A DNA stretch of 64,000 bases from Virgibacillus_R byunsanensis (GCF_042675965.1 NZ_JBHTKJ010000035.1:92459-156458); one strand, 5' to 3'; counted from the stretch's first letter, positions 45,530 to 54,835 are shown. Translations and numbers: made by a program. Notes: generated by a model from the sequence alone, not told the origin.

Positions 45530-46183
45530 ATGAATTATAAAGAAAAGAATCGTCGTAATCAGATTTTGCGGGCATCTTTAAATGCATTATCAGACAAAGG
45601 TTTTAATACCGTAACCCTGCAGGACATTGCTGATTATGCGGGGGTCAGTAAAGGAGTCACAAATTATTACTTTAAAAGTAAGGCCGATGTGTTCGGGCAC
45701 CTTTTTGAATGGCTTACTCAACGGATTTATGAAAATGAAAGTGCCGCAGTGAGTAGTAAATATACCGCTATGGAAAAATTAGAAGCCTATGTGAATGCTG
45801 CATTTTCTAGTCCTGAAAAGAATAAACAATTCTTTCGCGTGTATTTAGACTTTCTTGCACAAGCTAATCATTCTTCAAATTACCGAGAAATTAATAACAG
45901 ATTTTATGAAAACTGCTGGTCAATAGGTAGGGAAATTGCCTCGATTGGACAAAGGGAGGGGGTTTTCCCCGATTTTGATATTGACGTAGCTGGAGTTGCC
46001 ATACGAGCTTCTATTGACGGTTGTCTTTTGCAGTGGCTAATGAGAAATCAAAGTGAACTACATGGGTTTTACCGTGACGTATGTTATAAAACAATTTTGG
46101 GATATTTGATGAATGGAGAAATTTCTGGTGAAAAAGAGATCACTAACATTAATTCTACGGTGCTTCCAAAAAATAAGATATAA
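45530..46183 (+). CDS. TetR/AcrR family regulator, divergent from the acyl-CoA operon
   Basis: 217 aa from an ATG at 45530 with GGAGG upstream. The helix-turn-helix covers VTLQDIADYAGVSKGVTNYYFKSKADVF at about residues 29-56. The ligand domain is related to BetI-type TetR proteins (QFFRVYLDFLAQANHS). Its position opposite the operon at 33424-44898 makes it the likely repressor of that operon, with an acyl-CoA or acid as inducer; this is inference from context. Confidence 0.9.
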   Translation: MNYKEKNRRNQILRASLNALSDKGFNTVTLQDIADYAGVSKGVTNYYFKSKADVFGHLFEWLTQRIYENESAAVSSKYTAMEKLEAYVNAAFSSPEKNKQFFRVYLDFLAQANHSSNYREINNRFYENCWSIGREIASIGQREGVFPDFDIDVAGVAIRASIDGCLLQWLMRNQSELHGFYRDVCYKTILGYLMNGEISGEKEITNINSTVLPKNKI

Positions 46184-46288
46184 AAGAAGGAAGCAAAAAT
46201 GATAGATAAAATTAGTATTAGTAACAATCAAACCAATTTTCATACTATAATAGATATAGGTATTTACCCTTTCCCTAATAGATTGGAT

Positions 46289-47088
46289 CTATGGAGTTAT
46301 GGTTATAATGGCGAGCATAACCAGTTGGGTTAACACCATTACCGTTGCCCCGACAGCGATTCCTCGCTTATTTACTGCTGCTGATTCAGCATTCGTGTCC
46401 ACCTGATGACGCTCTTCTGCATTCTCTGCCTCAGCAATGGCTTTCGCAACAAGAAGAGGGTCTGGTCGAAGAAACATGAGTAGCACTGACCCGGCAAGGA
46501 TGAAAACGGCTGCTGCCAGAATGAACGGTCCGGCTAGAGCAGGAACGTCGATAGATGTAGCAAATCTCCCCATAACATCTACCAGATTTGGTCCCGCAAC
46601 AGCACCGAATGTAGTGGATGCCATGGCGATACTTACTGCAGTCGTACGCTGTTTCGGTTTTGCTAAATCAGTACCTGCATAACGGGCTTGTAAATTAGTC
46701 GCGGTACCAGCACCATAGATTAATAGGGATGCAAACAGTAATAGTGTATTACCTGTTACTGTCGCAACCACTACCCCAATCGCGCCAATCCCCCAGTCAG
46801 GAATCCTACAGCTAGTCCGGACCGGCGACCAAATCGTTGGGAAAGTCGTCCTACGATTAGCGCTGCCCCTGCTGAACCTAACGTAAACAAAGCAGCCGGT
46901 AGCCCAGTAAAACTGTCTGTTGCCAGCATGTCTTGTGCAAGCAGTGCTCCGACAGTTACACCCGCAGCAAGCCCTGCACCACCAAAAATTTGTGATATGA
47001 TTACGATGATCAGCGTCCGTTTATATAACTGTCGTTGCTTTTCCGGGGAATCCATATATCGTTGAACATCGCTAGTTTTAAATGACAT
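46289..47088 (-). pseudogene. MFS transporter, frameshifted and truncated
   Basis: The N-terminal frame (ATG 47088 after AAGGAGGTG) shows the first helices and the GRLSQRFGRRSGLAVG loop of MFS carriers. Near 46775 the frame shifts and continues as VVATVTGNTLLLFASLLIYG, ARYAGTDLAKPKQRTTAVSIAMAS and further helices, then ends at 46289 after about six helices. The C-terminal half is absent. It follows the ArsR-rhodanese remnant on the same strand. Confidence 0.8.
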
Positions 47089-47106
47089 GATCAGACCCAC
47101 CTCCTT

Positions 47107-47746
47107 TTACCCTTCTTGTTGTATAAATCGCTCCCAGTCTTGAACACTTTCTTCTAAAAGCACTAAATCCTTTTGTCTTTAATAAATCAACCGCTTCTAT
47201 TGATATTAAGCAGTAGGGCCTCTGCAATAGTCGACCACATCATGATTGGACGGTAATTCAGCTAATTTTTCTTCTAATTCTTCCATTGGTATAGACACCG
47301 CTCCCGGGATATGCGCCTCAGCGTATTCCTCTTTCGGCCTTACATCCAAAAGTAATACTTCCCCTTTATCCATCTTCATTTTAAGATCTGGCAGTGATAA
47401 GTTGTCCATGTCAAACTGGTTATTCAAAAATCCCTGTTTTAATATGTTGTACCTGTGTCAATTGCTGTTCCGATAAACCATGCAAACTGCGCATGAAATC
47501 TCCAAGCAGCGGCATGGCTATTTCATAGATAACAAAATTTCCCTGCTTATTATAATTTACTAATCTTGCATGGTGGAGTGTTTGAGAAATGCTGTGACAC
47601 ATTGGCAATAATGACCCTGAGTGTCTAGGCGCTGGCCGATGAAAACGCCACGTTCTGTGCGTCGGAGCTGGACGTGGCTGATTCTGTAGATGAATATACA
47701 GAACTTTCAAGTTATATGCTTTCTTATCTACAAATAAAAACTCCAC
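47107..47746 (-). pseudogene. ArsR/SmtB-rhodanese fusion regulator, decayed
   Basis: The 5' part retains ISQTLHHARLVNYNKQGNFVIYEIA, the end of an ArsR winged helix, then EQQLTQVQHIKTGIF. One frame over (near 47425) comes a rhodanese domain: VLLLDVRPKEEYAEAHIPGA and DYCRGP with the catalytic Cys. A further small shift at the Cys loop hides the C-terminus, which can be read as ISIEAVDLLKTKGF and ESVQDWERFIQQEG to a TAA at 47107-47109. At least three lesions are present. Confidence 0.7.
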
Positions 47747-47778
47747 TTTAGCCTCTTAAAGACACTAAAGCGGAGTTG
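47740..47778 (-). terminator. Terminator after the SAP-like gene
   Basis: AACTCCACTTTAG (47740-47752) pairs with CTAAAGCGGAGTT (47766-47778), one mismatch, just past the stop of the gene at 47784-48350. Minus-strand T-rich sequence follows. Confidence 0.65.
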
Positions 47779-47783
47779 TTTGG

Positions 47784-48350
47784 TTAATCCTCCATCCGGA
47801 TAAGTTTCCCTCTGATCCGCGCACCCACCACCGAGTCAACAATCCGTTCGGTTAATTCCTGTTTCGTATACTTCTGATTTACATATACGCCGAGTTCTCT
47901 TGCAAATGCAGTGATATCTTTTTTTAACAAAAGCAGATTCTCATTCCTTAACAGTTCGTTGGCCTCCTTTATCGTGTTGCAGTTATGTAGGGCAGTCTCA
48001 AGTTGCTTGTAGTTCACAGCTTTTGGTGTGCTTTTAGAATCCCCGAGGTTTACATGTACTGCTATTTTTTGAAAGATTACATTTTTGGTATCTCTTGATT
48101 TAATGTCTATCTTAAAATAACGACAAAAGGATAGGAGCTCCTTTTTTGTGTAGTTCTTCATGTGTTTTTCCACCATAGCTGTTTGTTTGATCTTCTCCAT
48201 TACCTGTTCATATGCTTTTGTATGATCACCATTCGCTTCATAGCGAATTACCGCATTTCCATTTACCAGTTCCTGAAATTGCTTTGTCGTCAGCCTACTT
48301 AGAAAATCCATGGTAATCCCGAGCATCTGCTCCGTTTCTTTTTTACCCAT
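47784..48350 (-). CDS. SAP-like domain protein, partner of ParA
   Basis: 188 aa, helical and basic. A middle stretch NYTKKELLSFCRYFKIDIKSRDTKNVIFQKI and a later YTKQELTERIV look like SAP-type DNA-binding helices. There is no ParB nuclease or HTH signature. Its ATG at 48350 overlaps the end of the ParA gene by 8 bp with a GGGGTG site, so the two are translationally coupled. It may serve as the DNA-binding adaptor of the ParA, in place of a ParB; that is inference. Confidence 0.65.
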   Translation of the reverse strand: MGKKETEQMLGITMDFLSRLTTKQFQELVNGNAVIRYEANGDHTKAYEQVMEKIKQTAMVEKHMKNYTKKELLSFCRYFKIDIKSRDTKNVIFQKIAVHVNLGDSKSTPKAVNYKQLETALHNCNTIKEANELLRNENLLLLKKDITAFARELGVYVNQKYTKQELTERIVDSVVGARIRGKLIRMED

Positions 48351-49326
48351 GTTTCACCCCTATTAGATCCGTGTATAAACTCATCATCTCACTCACAATC
48401 TGCTTGATCTCATCTCGAATGAGTTGCTGGGGAAGGCTATTTCCTTTCGTTAACAGGACAGGAATGCCTGTTTCTGGAGCTGTTGCATATAGCGTCTTGG
48501 TCTCACGCAATACATTCCGAAAACATACATGACCTTCCCCTACTTGATTCATGTATTCTTTTTGAACAGCAATTGGTCCCTCTCTATAAAAAGAAACCAT
48601 CGTAAATACCACGCCCAGCATGCGAGGGGAAATGAAGACTCGATTGTTTGCTTCTGTACTGTATTGGTTGAATTTTGCCTTCAATGCATTGACATGGCGA
48701 ATTAACGTATCAATACCTAGTGTCGATAAATAATCAGCTTTGGCTGGGGCTATGTACACCTCACTTGCCACCAGTGCGTTTTGCGTTACTAAATTAAAAT
48801 TTGGCGGACAATCAATCAACACCATATCATAGGTATTTTTTATATCATCCAGTTTCATGCGAAGCCGCAATAACACCTTCAAATAGTTACTGCGGATCGT
48901 TCGATCAGTATTGCCTCCGAGTCTGCTGGAAAGCTCCATATCGACATGAATTAATTCCAAATGGGAACAGATCATATCGATTCGCCCACCGTTATTCTCC
49001 AGTACCCGATTTACCCGAGTAGGGGTCATAATTAAGTCTTGTAACGTTGCTTCACCCTCGTGATCCAGGAAATCATCATACCAATGCTTGATTGTTCTCC
49101 CTTGTCGATCCAGACTTTTCCATTCATCGATATTCATAAATGATAAGGTTAAATTAGCTTGCGGATCCATATCAATCAGTAATACCTTTTTCCCTCTGTT
49201 TGCTAATTCAGCTGCCATATTAGCTGATAACGTCGTTTTCCCAACACCGCCTTTATAGTTCATGACTGAAACTACCCCAATATCGTTCTCCCCCTTAGTT
49301 GCATATGTGTTGTTATGTATATGCAA
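48343..49326 (-). CDS. ParA-type ATPase
   Basis: 327 aa in the longest frame. The deviant Walker A motif KGGVGKTT is at about residues 25-32, then LLIDMDPQANLTLSF and VLIDCPPNFNLVTQNAL (Walker B and following). These are plasmid- and chromosome-partitioning P-loop ATPases. The start is unclear: a TTG at 49326 has no ribosome site, while AAGGGGGAG lies 6 nt ahead of an in-frame ATT at about 49281. No replication gene is nearby, so it may be a relic of an integrated element or a protein-positioning system. Confidence 0.87.
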   Translation of the reverse strand: MHIHNNTYATKGENDIGVVSVMNYKGGVGKTTLSANMAAELANRGKKVLLIDMDPQANLTLSFMNIDEWKSLDRQGRTIKHWYDDFLDHEGEATLQDLIMTPTRVNRVLENNGGRIDMICSHLELIHVDMELSSRLGGNTDRTIRSNYLKVLLRLRMKLDDIKNTYDMVLIDCPPNFNLVTQNALVASEVYIAPAKADYLSTLGIDTLIRHVNALKAKFNQYSTEANNRVFISPRMLGVVFTMVSFYREGPIAVQKEYMNQVGEGHVCFRNVLRETKTLYATAPETGIPVLLTKGNSLPQQLIRDEIKQIVSEMMSLYTDLIGVKHG

Positions 49327-49445
49327 GGAACTAGGTTGTTTTTCATGGGTGAGGGAAAAATGTAGTTTTTAATGACAAGTTACTAGATGAGTTACATATA
49401 AATAAAACATGTCCCAAAAATAATTTTGGAAATGGGTTTTGATAT

Positions 49446-50033
49446 ATGTCTCTCATCAAAAAAGCAGGCAGTATTATCTTAGGAAGTATTTTACTATCAA
49501 TTGGGATTAATTTTTTCCTGGTGCCGTTTGAACTTCTGGACGGAGGAATTATTGGATTAGGATTAATTATAAAGTACTTAACCGGGACACAGGCTGGATT
49601 AGTCATCATTAGCTTGAGTCTCCCGATATTTGTTTTAGCTTGGATTTATAATAGGGACTATTTCTACAATGGTTTACATGGGATGTTATTTTCATCATTT
49701 GCTATCGATATCCTCTACCCTTTTCATTATCAATTTATTGACATGTATCACGTTCCTTCCATAGTAAGTTCTATATTGGGCGGCATATGTATTGGTGTGG
49801 GAATAGGCATTATGCTTCGCAGCAAAACGAGTACAGGGGGCCTTGATCTCCTAGCACAATTTTTATCGAGAATTTTCCAAGTCAACGTTGGGATTATCAT
49901 ATTTGTATTTGATGTGTTTATCATAAGCCTGGGAGGTTTGTTAATTTCACCCCAATCGTTTTTCCTTTCGTCGATCACCATTCTTTTTGTTGGAATATGT
50001 ACAAGTTTGTGCACGTGGAACATGGAGTATTAG
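49446..50033 (+). CDS. YitT family membrane protein
   Basis: 195 aa with five or six membrane segments. GSILLSIGINFFLVPFELLDGG and LGGICIGVGIGIMLRSKTSTGGLDLLA are the YitT hallmarks. The C-terminal DUF2179 domain of full-length YitT is missing, as in a shorter subfamily; the end at 50033 shows no sign of damage. No strong ribosome site is seen. Function unknown. Confidence 0.87.
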   Translation: MSLIKKAGSIILGSILLSIGINFFLVPFELLDGGIIGLGLIIKYLTGTQAGLVIISLSLPIFVLAWIYNRDYFYNGLHGMLFSSFAIDILYPFHYQFIDMYHVPSIVSSILGGICIGVGIGIMLRSKTSTGGLDLLAQFLSRIFQVNVGIIIFVFDVFIISLGGLLISPQSFFLSSITILFVGICTSLCTWNMEY

Positions 50034-50118
50034 AGGCGAAACTCCAATCACTCGTATTTTTCAAAAATCAAGTGGTATAATAGGGCTTGAAACTTAATCA
50101 CATCTACATGGAGGTAAC

Positions 50119-50583
50119 ATGCGTACATTTGAAGAAAAACTAGAAATTATAGAATCATTCCCTGAATTACAGCGCAACGACGTGTCACTTGGTCGTGTCA
50201 ATTTTCACTTTAACGAAAGTGCCATGGACAAAAAAATCGTGGTATATCGCTTGCACCCAAACGGTAACGGATTTGTGTATGCCGAACAAATAGAAGATAC
50301 CTATACAACCGACTCTAAAGGGATGGTTAACATCCGTGATTTCACCGAACAAGAGCTTCGTACGATCATCGAACAATCGATTAAATCTCTAACAGAACCA
50401 GAGCCTTTTGAAGAGACATGGATAAACGAGGAGAATCAAACCCTTAAGGTGATTTTTGATTATGACTCATGGGATATTTATGCAGGTGATATGCTGGACG
50501 CGACCTATGCAACCTATAGTGGCGCAGCCGATTACCTGCAGCAGGAAGGGTTCAAGCGTTTGCACGATGAGGATCTTGAATAG
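50119..50583 (+). CDS. Conserved hypothetical protein
   Basis: 154 aa, acidic, no signal or membrane segment. The ATG at 50119 follows GGAGG. It contains GRVNFHFNES, HPNGNGFVYAEQI and YDSWDIYAGDML, a pattern I recall from uncharacterised Bacillaceae proteins but cannot name. A terminator follows directly. Confidence 0.75.
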   Translation: MRTFEEKLEIIESFPELQRNDVSLGRVNFHFNESAMDKKIVVYRLHPNGNGFVYAEQIEDTYTTDSKGMVNIRDFTEQELRTIIEQSIKSLTEPEPFEETWINEENQTLKVIFDYDSWDIYAGDMLDATYATYSGAADYLQQEGFKRLHDEDLE

Positions 50584-50600
50584 AATATAATTCCAGTATA

Positions 50601-50631
50601 AAAAAATCTCAGTTACCTAAACTGGGATTTT
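50601..50631 (+). terminator. Terminator after the hypothetical gene
   Basis: AAAAAATCTCAGTT and AACTGGGATTTTT pair with a short loop (one G-T pair), followed by TTTT. Confidence 0.75.
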
Positions 50632-50946
50632 TCATATAATTATGTTCAACAACTGAAGCTACCTGTCACTTTAATAAGAGTGTTGCTTTTATTTCTCCAA
50701 ATTACACAATCATAAGCACATCTTAACATCGATGATCACATCCTTATATATCTTCTTAAAAAATCCTGACCATTAGTCGATAACTTTTTTATTGACGGGG
50801 AGCTAATAACATTACCAAAACATTAGAAAACTTGGCTTAACGCCAATCCTTAGTTGCACTTATGCAGAAAAGCATATGCCAGCACCGACCCAATCATATA
50901 TCTAACCCCCACCAAAAAACACAGAAAGAATTCTAAACAAAAAAAC
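50632..50946. other. Gene-free gap with a possible IS605-type scar
   Basis: No gene is supported. The 18-mer ATTAGAAAACTTGGCTTA at 50822-50839 recurs exactly at 63878-63895, next to the broken mntR, in sequence resembling an IS605-type end. That suggests a small relic here. Confidence 0.35.
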
Positions 50947-51363
50947 TCATCCTTCCATTGCTTCTTTACAACAAGTGCCATTTAAATTTACTTTTGTGTG
51001 ACATTCTGACCAAGTAAGGCATTTACACTCCAAACCACTTTGTAATACATCCAACATTGCGTCAATATGCTTTTTTTGTTCCTCTAATTCAGCACACTTG
51101 ATATTTGCCATTTTTCTCCACGTTTCTGATAGAGAAGCCTGATTAAAACCTTCCAACAGTTCAATAATTTCTTGATTACTAAAACCAGCTAATTGAGCCG
51201 TTTTTATAAATTTTAATTGGTCAATAACTTCAGTTGTATAGCGTCTTTGTCTATTTACCCTTTTAGGAATAGGCATTATTCCAATTGACTCGTAAAAACG
51301 AATAGTTGAAGGGTTAACATCAGCCTGTTTTGCTAACTCCCCAATAGAAAGAAAAGAATCCAT
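50947..51363 (-). CDS. MerR family regulator, probably metal-responsive
   Basis: 138 aa from an ATG at 51363 with AGAGGTG upstream; an earlier in-frame GTG overlaps that site. The N-terminal MerR helix-turn-helix is FLSIGELAKQADVNPSTIRFYESIGIMP, then a dimer helix and a C-terminal region with several cysteines (ECKCLTWSEC and GTCC), as in MerR-like mercury and thiophilic-metal sensors. It is divergent from two Cys-rich genes at 51434-52035, its likely targets. Confidence 0.87.
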   Translation of the reverse strand: MDSFLSIGELAKQADVNPSTIRFYESIGIMPIPKRVNRQRRYTTEVIDQLKFIKTAQLAGFSNQEIIELLEGFNQASLSETWRKMANIKCAELEEQKKHIDAMLDVLQSGLECKCLTWSECHTKVNLNGTCCKEAMEG

Positions 51364-51433
51364 AATTATCACCTCTTGACTTAAAGCTTACTTTAAGTAT
51401 TACAATTTAACAATACAAAAGGGAGTGATTTTT

Positions 51434-51679
51434 TTGAAAAAATTAGTTGCTGGGATTGGAATAGTTGGATTATGTGCACTATGTTGTGCTTTACCCGTTA
51501 TTGGAATTGCTGGAGTTGCGGGTATAGTTGGAATAAGTTTTGGTTATTGGAAATGGGGCGTATTGCTGATTGCTTTGGCTTTATCTGCTTTTCTAATTTT
51601 AAAAACGGTAAAAAATAACAGAACGTGTAGTGCAAGAACAGGCTGTAATTGTTCTTCAGGTTCGTGTAACTATAAATAA
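51434..51679 (+). CDS. Small mercury-transport-like membrane protein
   Basis: 81 aa from a TTG at 51434 behind AAAAGGGAG (the GTG at 51425 overlaps it). It has two hydrophobic segments with CALCCALP in the first, and a Cys-rich tail (CNCSSGSC). The CxxCC motif in the helix resembles metal-binding positions of MerT-like proteins. It lies 62 bp from the divergent MerR. No mercuric reductase follows. Confidence 0.6.
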   Translation: MKKLVAGIGIVGLCALCCALPVIGIAGVAGIVGISFGYWKWGVLLIALALSAFLILKTVKNNRTCSARTGCNCSSGSCNYK

Positions 51680-51700
51680 TTGTCATAAGGAGATTTTAAA

Positions 51701-52035
51701 ATGGCTGAATGTAGTTGTGGCTGTAGCAATACATCAGGAATTGCTTGTAATATCTCGGTGTTCGATACAGAAGGAAGAAGTCGTTATGATGAACTTAAAA
51801 AGGAACTAACTAAAAACCTTTCAATTGAGGAAATCGCTTCTGGTTATATCTTTATTTATCCCAATGAACAATCATTATTATTGAAGATTACTGAATGGAT
51901 TTCTTTCGAATATCGTTGTTGTCCTTTCATAAAATTTTCACTCTAGTTAGTGGTGAAGCTGACTCGATAAAATTAAAACTATTTGGAAGCAAAGAAGTCA
52001 AAAATCTTTTAAGAGAAGAATTTACGTTATCATAA
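51701..52035 (+). pseudogene. Cys-rich protein of mer-type operons, frameshifted
   Basis: The first frame reads MAECSCGCSNTSGIAC, then EWISFEYRCCPFIKFSL before a TAG at 51944. The next frame continues VSGEADSIKLKLFG and ends TLS at 52035. A single-base slip would restore a protein of about 111 aa. The CCPF pattern is one I associate with accessory genes in Bacillus mercury operons. Its role is unknown. Confidence 0.6.
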
Positions 52036-52039
52036 AATT

Positions 52040-52074
52040 AAACTCCCTTAATCTTTTATAGGTTAAGGGAGTTT
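52040..52074 (+). terminator. Terminator of the metal cassette
   Basis: AAACTCCCTTAA (52040-52051) and TTAAGGGAGTTT (52063-52074) form a perfect 12-bp stem followed by T-rich sequence. Confidence 0.85.
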
Positions 52075-52176
52075 TACTTTATTCTTCTTAAATAAAACCC
52101 GTTAGCACAAGTTTTCATTCCTCCATATGTGAACATTTCAGAAGAGGAATTTTTTTAATTTCGCATAAAAAAGCAC

Positions 52177-52590
52177 TTATGAAGCAATTTCCTTCTTGTC
52201 ATAAGAAAAGATTAATTCATTTGTTAAGGAAGGATTTACAATAAGCAACTGATCGACTTGGTTGAATGATGTGCCAATTTTTACTTTTATTTCAAAAACA
52301 CTAGGCCCAACAAAATTATAAAAACTGTTATGACTAGCAGCAATCGTCCATGCTCCACCATCAGGATTAAATTGGTTATGACTTAGCCTAGCTCTTCCTT
52401 TTTTAATATGAAAAGTATAAAGGTAAAAACCAGGTGAAGTATACAATAAAATTGAATCTGCACCTTTTTTTAATTGTCCCGTTAAAAGATAGTCTTTTCT
52501 TTCTTTTGCTATTATCAATTTGGTTCTTACTTGACAGACAAATATAAGGGAAAAGAAAAGAATAAATAATATACTATAAAAAATATCCAT
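52177..52590 (-). CDS. Membrane-anchored protein of unknown function
   Basis: 137 aa. One N-terminal membrane segment (FYSILFILFFSLIFVCQV) is followed by a beta-rich soluble domain with LLYTSPGFYLYTFHIKKGRARL. No family recognised. Its start lies 6 bp after the GlsB-like gene on the same strand, so the two are cotranscribed. Confidence 0.6.
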   Translation of the reverse strand: MDIFYSILFILFFSLIFVCQVRTKLIIAKERKDYLLTGQLKKGADSILLYTSPGFYLYTFHIKKGRARLSHNQFNPDGGAWTIAASHNSFYNFVGPSVFEIKVKIGTSFNQVDQLLIVNPSLTNELIFSYDKKEIAS

Positions 52591-52596
52591 TGACCA

Positions 52597-52884
52597 CTAC
52601 CTCTTTCTCTTGTCCCTTGAAACTTTGGGTAACTTAAGGAGCTTGACGATGCTGCCTGCGACAATAGCTACAATGATGGCACCAAGCAGAGCGGGAACTA
52701 ACGAAAAGCCCGCCAGCATAGGCCCCCATGTTCCAAATAACAGCGTACCAATCCAATCCCCAATAAAACCAGCAATTATAGCTCCTGCCCAGCTTCCTGG
52801 CATATCAAATGGAGATAATTTATCCGCAACAGTACCAATTACCATTGCAATAAGAACAGATAGAAGAATAGTAATAATACTCAT
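52597..52884 (-). CDS. GlsB/YeaQ/YmgE-type membrane protein
   Basis: 95 aa with three hydrophobic segments; KLSPFDMPGSWAGAIIAGFIGDWIG and LVPALLGAIIVAIVAGSIV are typical of this transglycosylase-associated/stress family, with a short basic tail. Members are often induced by stress; their function is unproven. Confidence 0.85.
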   Translation of the reverse strand: MSIITILLSVLIAMVIGTVADKLSPFDMPGSWAGAIIAGFIGDWIGTLLFGTWGPMLAGFSLVPALLGAIIVAIVAGSIVKLLKLPKVSRDKRKR

Positions 52885-53237
52885 TTTATAAAATCCTTTT
52901 TACCAGCTTATGTAATCTATTTATCAAGGGTTCGAATGCTAAAAAAAATCCGCTACTGATACACGAATACTATCGTGATTCATGACTAGTGTTCTTTTAA
53001 AATCTCGATATCGCCTCTAAATAGCCCAGTTATAACACAACAATCGTGCTGGTTTATGGCTATTTATTTAAAAGTTAGTATGTTATCAAATCCGAACAGT
53101 AAACGGTTAATAAAACTAAAGAAAAAGCAGTTTTCACAAATATAAAGAGCCATTTCACTATTTTTATTTATATGTGCTCTCGCATATGCATCTTTTCATG
53201 TACTGGCATACCGTATATAAAGAAAGGAGAGTAAGTT

Positions 53238-54566
53238 ATGTTTAGTCTACAGAGTATAGATGTCGCACATTTTCTGTTCGCCATGGGCTGCTTATTAGCT
53301 TTAGCTCACCTGTTGGGTTTTTTAGCAGAACGTATCCTCATCCCCCGAGTTATTGGTGAAATAACAGCAGGGCTTGTTCTTGGACCAACATTGTTAGGCT
53401 ACTTTTTCCCTGATGTTTTTCAATGGATGTTTTTAGGTTTCCATGCAGAGGATCAGTTATTTGGACTACTTTATCAATTTGGCTTACTAATGCTTATGTT
53501 TAGTTCAGGGTTAAAATTTCAGACAAAATTTAATAAAGCGGATGTAAAAATTACTTCTGCATTAGTTGTGGGGGCAACCATCCCGGCATTTATTGTAGGT
53601 TGGTTTGCTACTGATCTATTAAATGTTACTTCCTACATGGGAAGCGCAAACAGTCCACTTGCGATCAAGATTGTTATCGCTATATCCATTGCTGTTACCT
53701 CTATACCCGTTATATCAAAAATATTTAGCGACTTAGGAATCATGCGTACTAGATTTGCTAAAATAGTGCTTGCATGTGCTGGTATACACGATATTATTCT
53801 ATGGGTGGCATTAGGATATGCAACAGCAATAGCAAGCCAAGAAGGTATTATTACATTTAGTTTAGGACTCAAAACGGTTTTAATAAACCTTAGCTTTATT
53901 GGTGGAATACTTTTAACTGCATACTTTTTATTTAATCGTTTCACATTTCTTAAAAACAATTTCCTTTTTAGAGCATCACATCTTGGATATTTCCTATTTA
54001 CCATGTTCATGTTAGCAGCATTTGCGGGGTACCTTCATGTAGAGACCATTTTTGGAGCTCTTCTCGCTGGTATTATGATCAAACTGTCCATTCCAACAGA
54101 TGAAGTGGATAAAATTGAATATATTGTTTCAAAAGTTGGCTTTGCCTGGTTTATTCCACTATATTTTGCGATTGTCGGGCTACAATTAGATCTTATTCAA
54201 CATTTTAATCCATTTTATTTCCTTGGTTTTCTTTTATTTGCTTGTTTCGTTCAAACTCTATCCGTTTATATAACATCAAGGCTGATCAAGCAAGATCCTT
54301 TAACTAGTCTTAATCTTGCAATAGCTATCAATGACAGGGGAGGTCCGGGAATTGTCCTAGCTTCCATAGCATATTCAACGGGAATTGTTAATCAGGAGTT
54401 TTTTGCCATATTAGTAATGGTAGCATTAATGACCTCATTCTTACCTGGTGTTTGGTTCCGTATCGTGCTGAACAAGAAATGGAGATTAATGCCTGGAGAT
54501 GAAAATTTAGTTACAGAAAAAAATAAAGAACAACTTAATAATAAATCCACAAATAATGATCGCTAA
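53238..54566 (+). CDS. Cation:proton antiporter (CPA2 family)
   Basis: 442 aa with about 12 membrane segments, Na+/H+ exchanger domain of the KefB/NapA type. Characteristic regions: RVIGEITAGLVLGPTLLGYF, AISIAVTSIPVISKIFSDLG, GILAGIMIKLS-like and NDRGGPGIVLASIAY. No TrkA-N regulatory domain follows. A strong GGAG site precedes the ATG at 53238. In a halotolerant host it would serve pH or sodium/potassium balance; the ion is not deducible. Confidence 0.9.
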   Translation: MFSLQSIDVAHFLFAMGCLLALAHLLGFLAERILIPRVIGEITAGLVLGPTLLGYFFPDVFQWMFLGFHAEDQLFGLLYQFGLLMLMFSSGLKFQTKFNKADVKITSALVVGATIPAFIVGWFATDLLNVTSYMGSANSPLAIKIVIAISIAVTSIPVISKIFSDLGIMRTRFAKIVLACAGIHDIILWVALGYATAIASQEGIITFSLGLKTVLINLSFIGGILLTAYFLFNRFTFLKNNFLFRASHLGYFLFTMFMLAAFAGYLHVETIFGALLAGIMIKLSIPTDEVDKIEYIVSKVGFAWFIPLYFAIVGLQLDLIQHFNPFYFLGFLLFACFVQTLSVYITSRLIKQDPLTSLNLAIAINDRGGPGIVLASIAYSTGIVNQEFFAILVMVALMTSFLPGVWFRIVLNKKWRLMPGDENLVTEKNKEQLNNKSTNNDR

Positions 54567-54649
54567 ATTGTGAAAGCAACATAGTTTCCGAAGTTTGCTA
54601 CTTAAAAGAGGGAAGTTATTGCAATGTACTTGTGGAAACTAATCGTTCC

Positions 54650-54835
54650 ATTCGTTAGACTTGGGCTATTACTCCACTCCCATTACAGGAGGTTCATCAG
54701 TCATGCGCCCCTACCCTTACAAGGATAAATGCACTTCGGTACATACCTGATAACAAACGTTTAGGATGACAGTTCCTATTGCAACGTTCCTTGTTTTTTG
54801 GGAAACGTGGTTCCGTCATTCCCATCCTCAAACAA
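54650..54835 (-). ncRNA. Structured sequence related to the RNA at 57290-57860
   Basis: The minus strand begins GAGGATGGGAATGACGGAAC and has a long GGATG...CATCC closing pair and inner stems. The start resembles that of the element at 57290-57860 (GAGAATGGGAATGATAGAAC). No reading frame is present. I take it as a remnant of the same type of RNA, with little confidence about identity. Confidence 0.3.

Noticed and set aside
47784..49326. Window being part of a plasmid because of ParA
   Set aside because: No replication gene or origin-like iterons were found and the surrounding genes (tnrA-like, bioY, mnt, DUF1292) are chromosomal in type.
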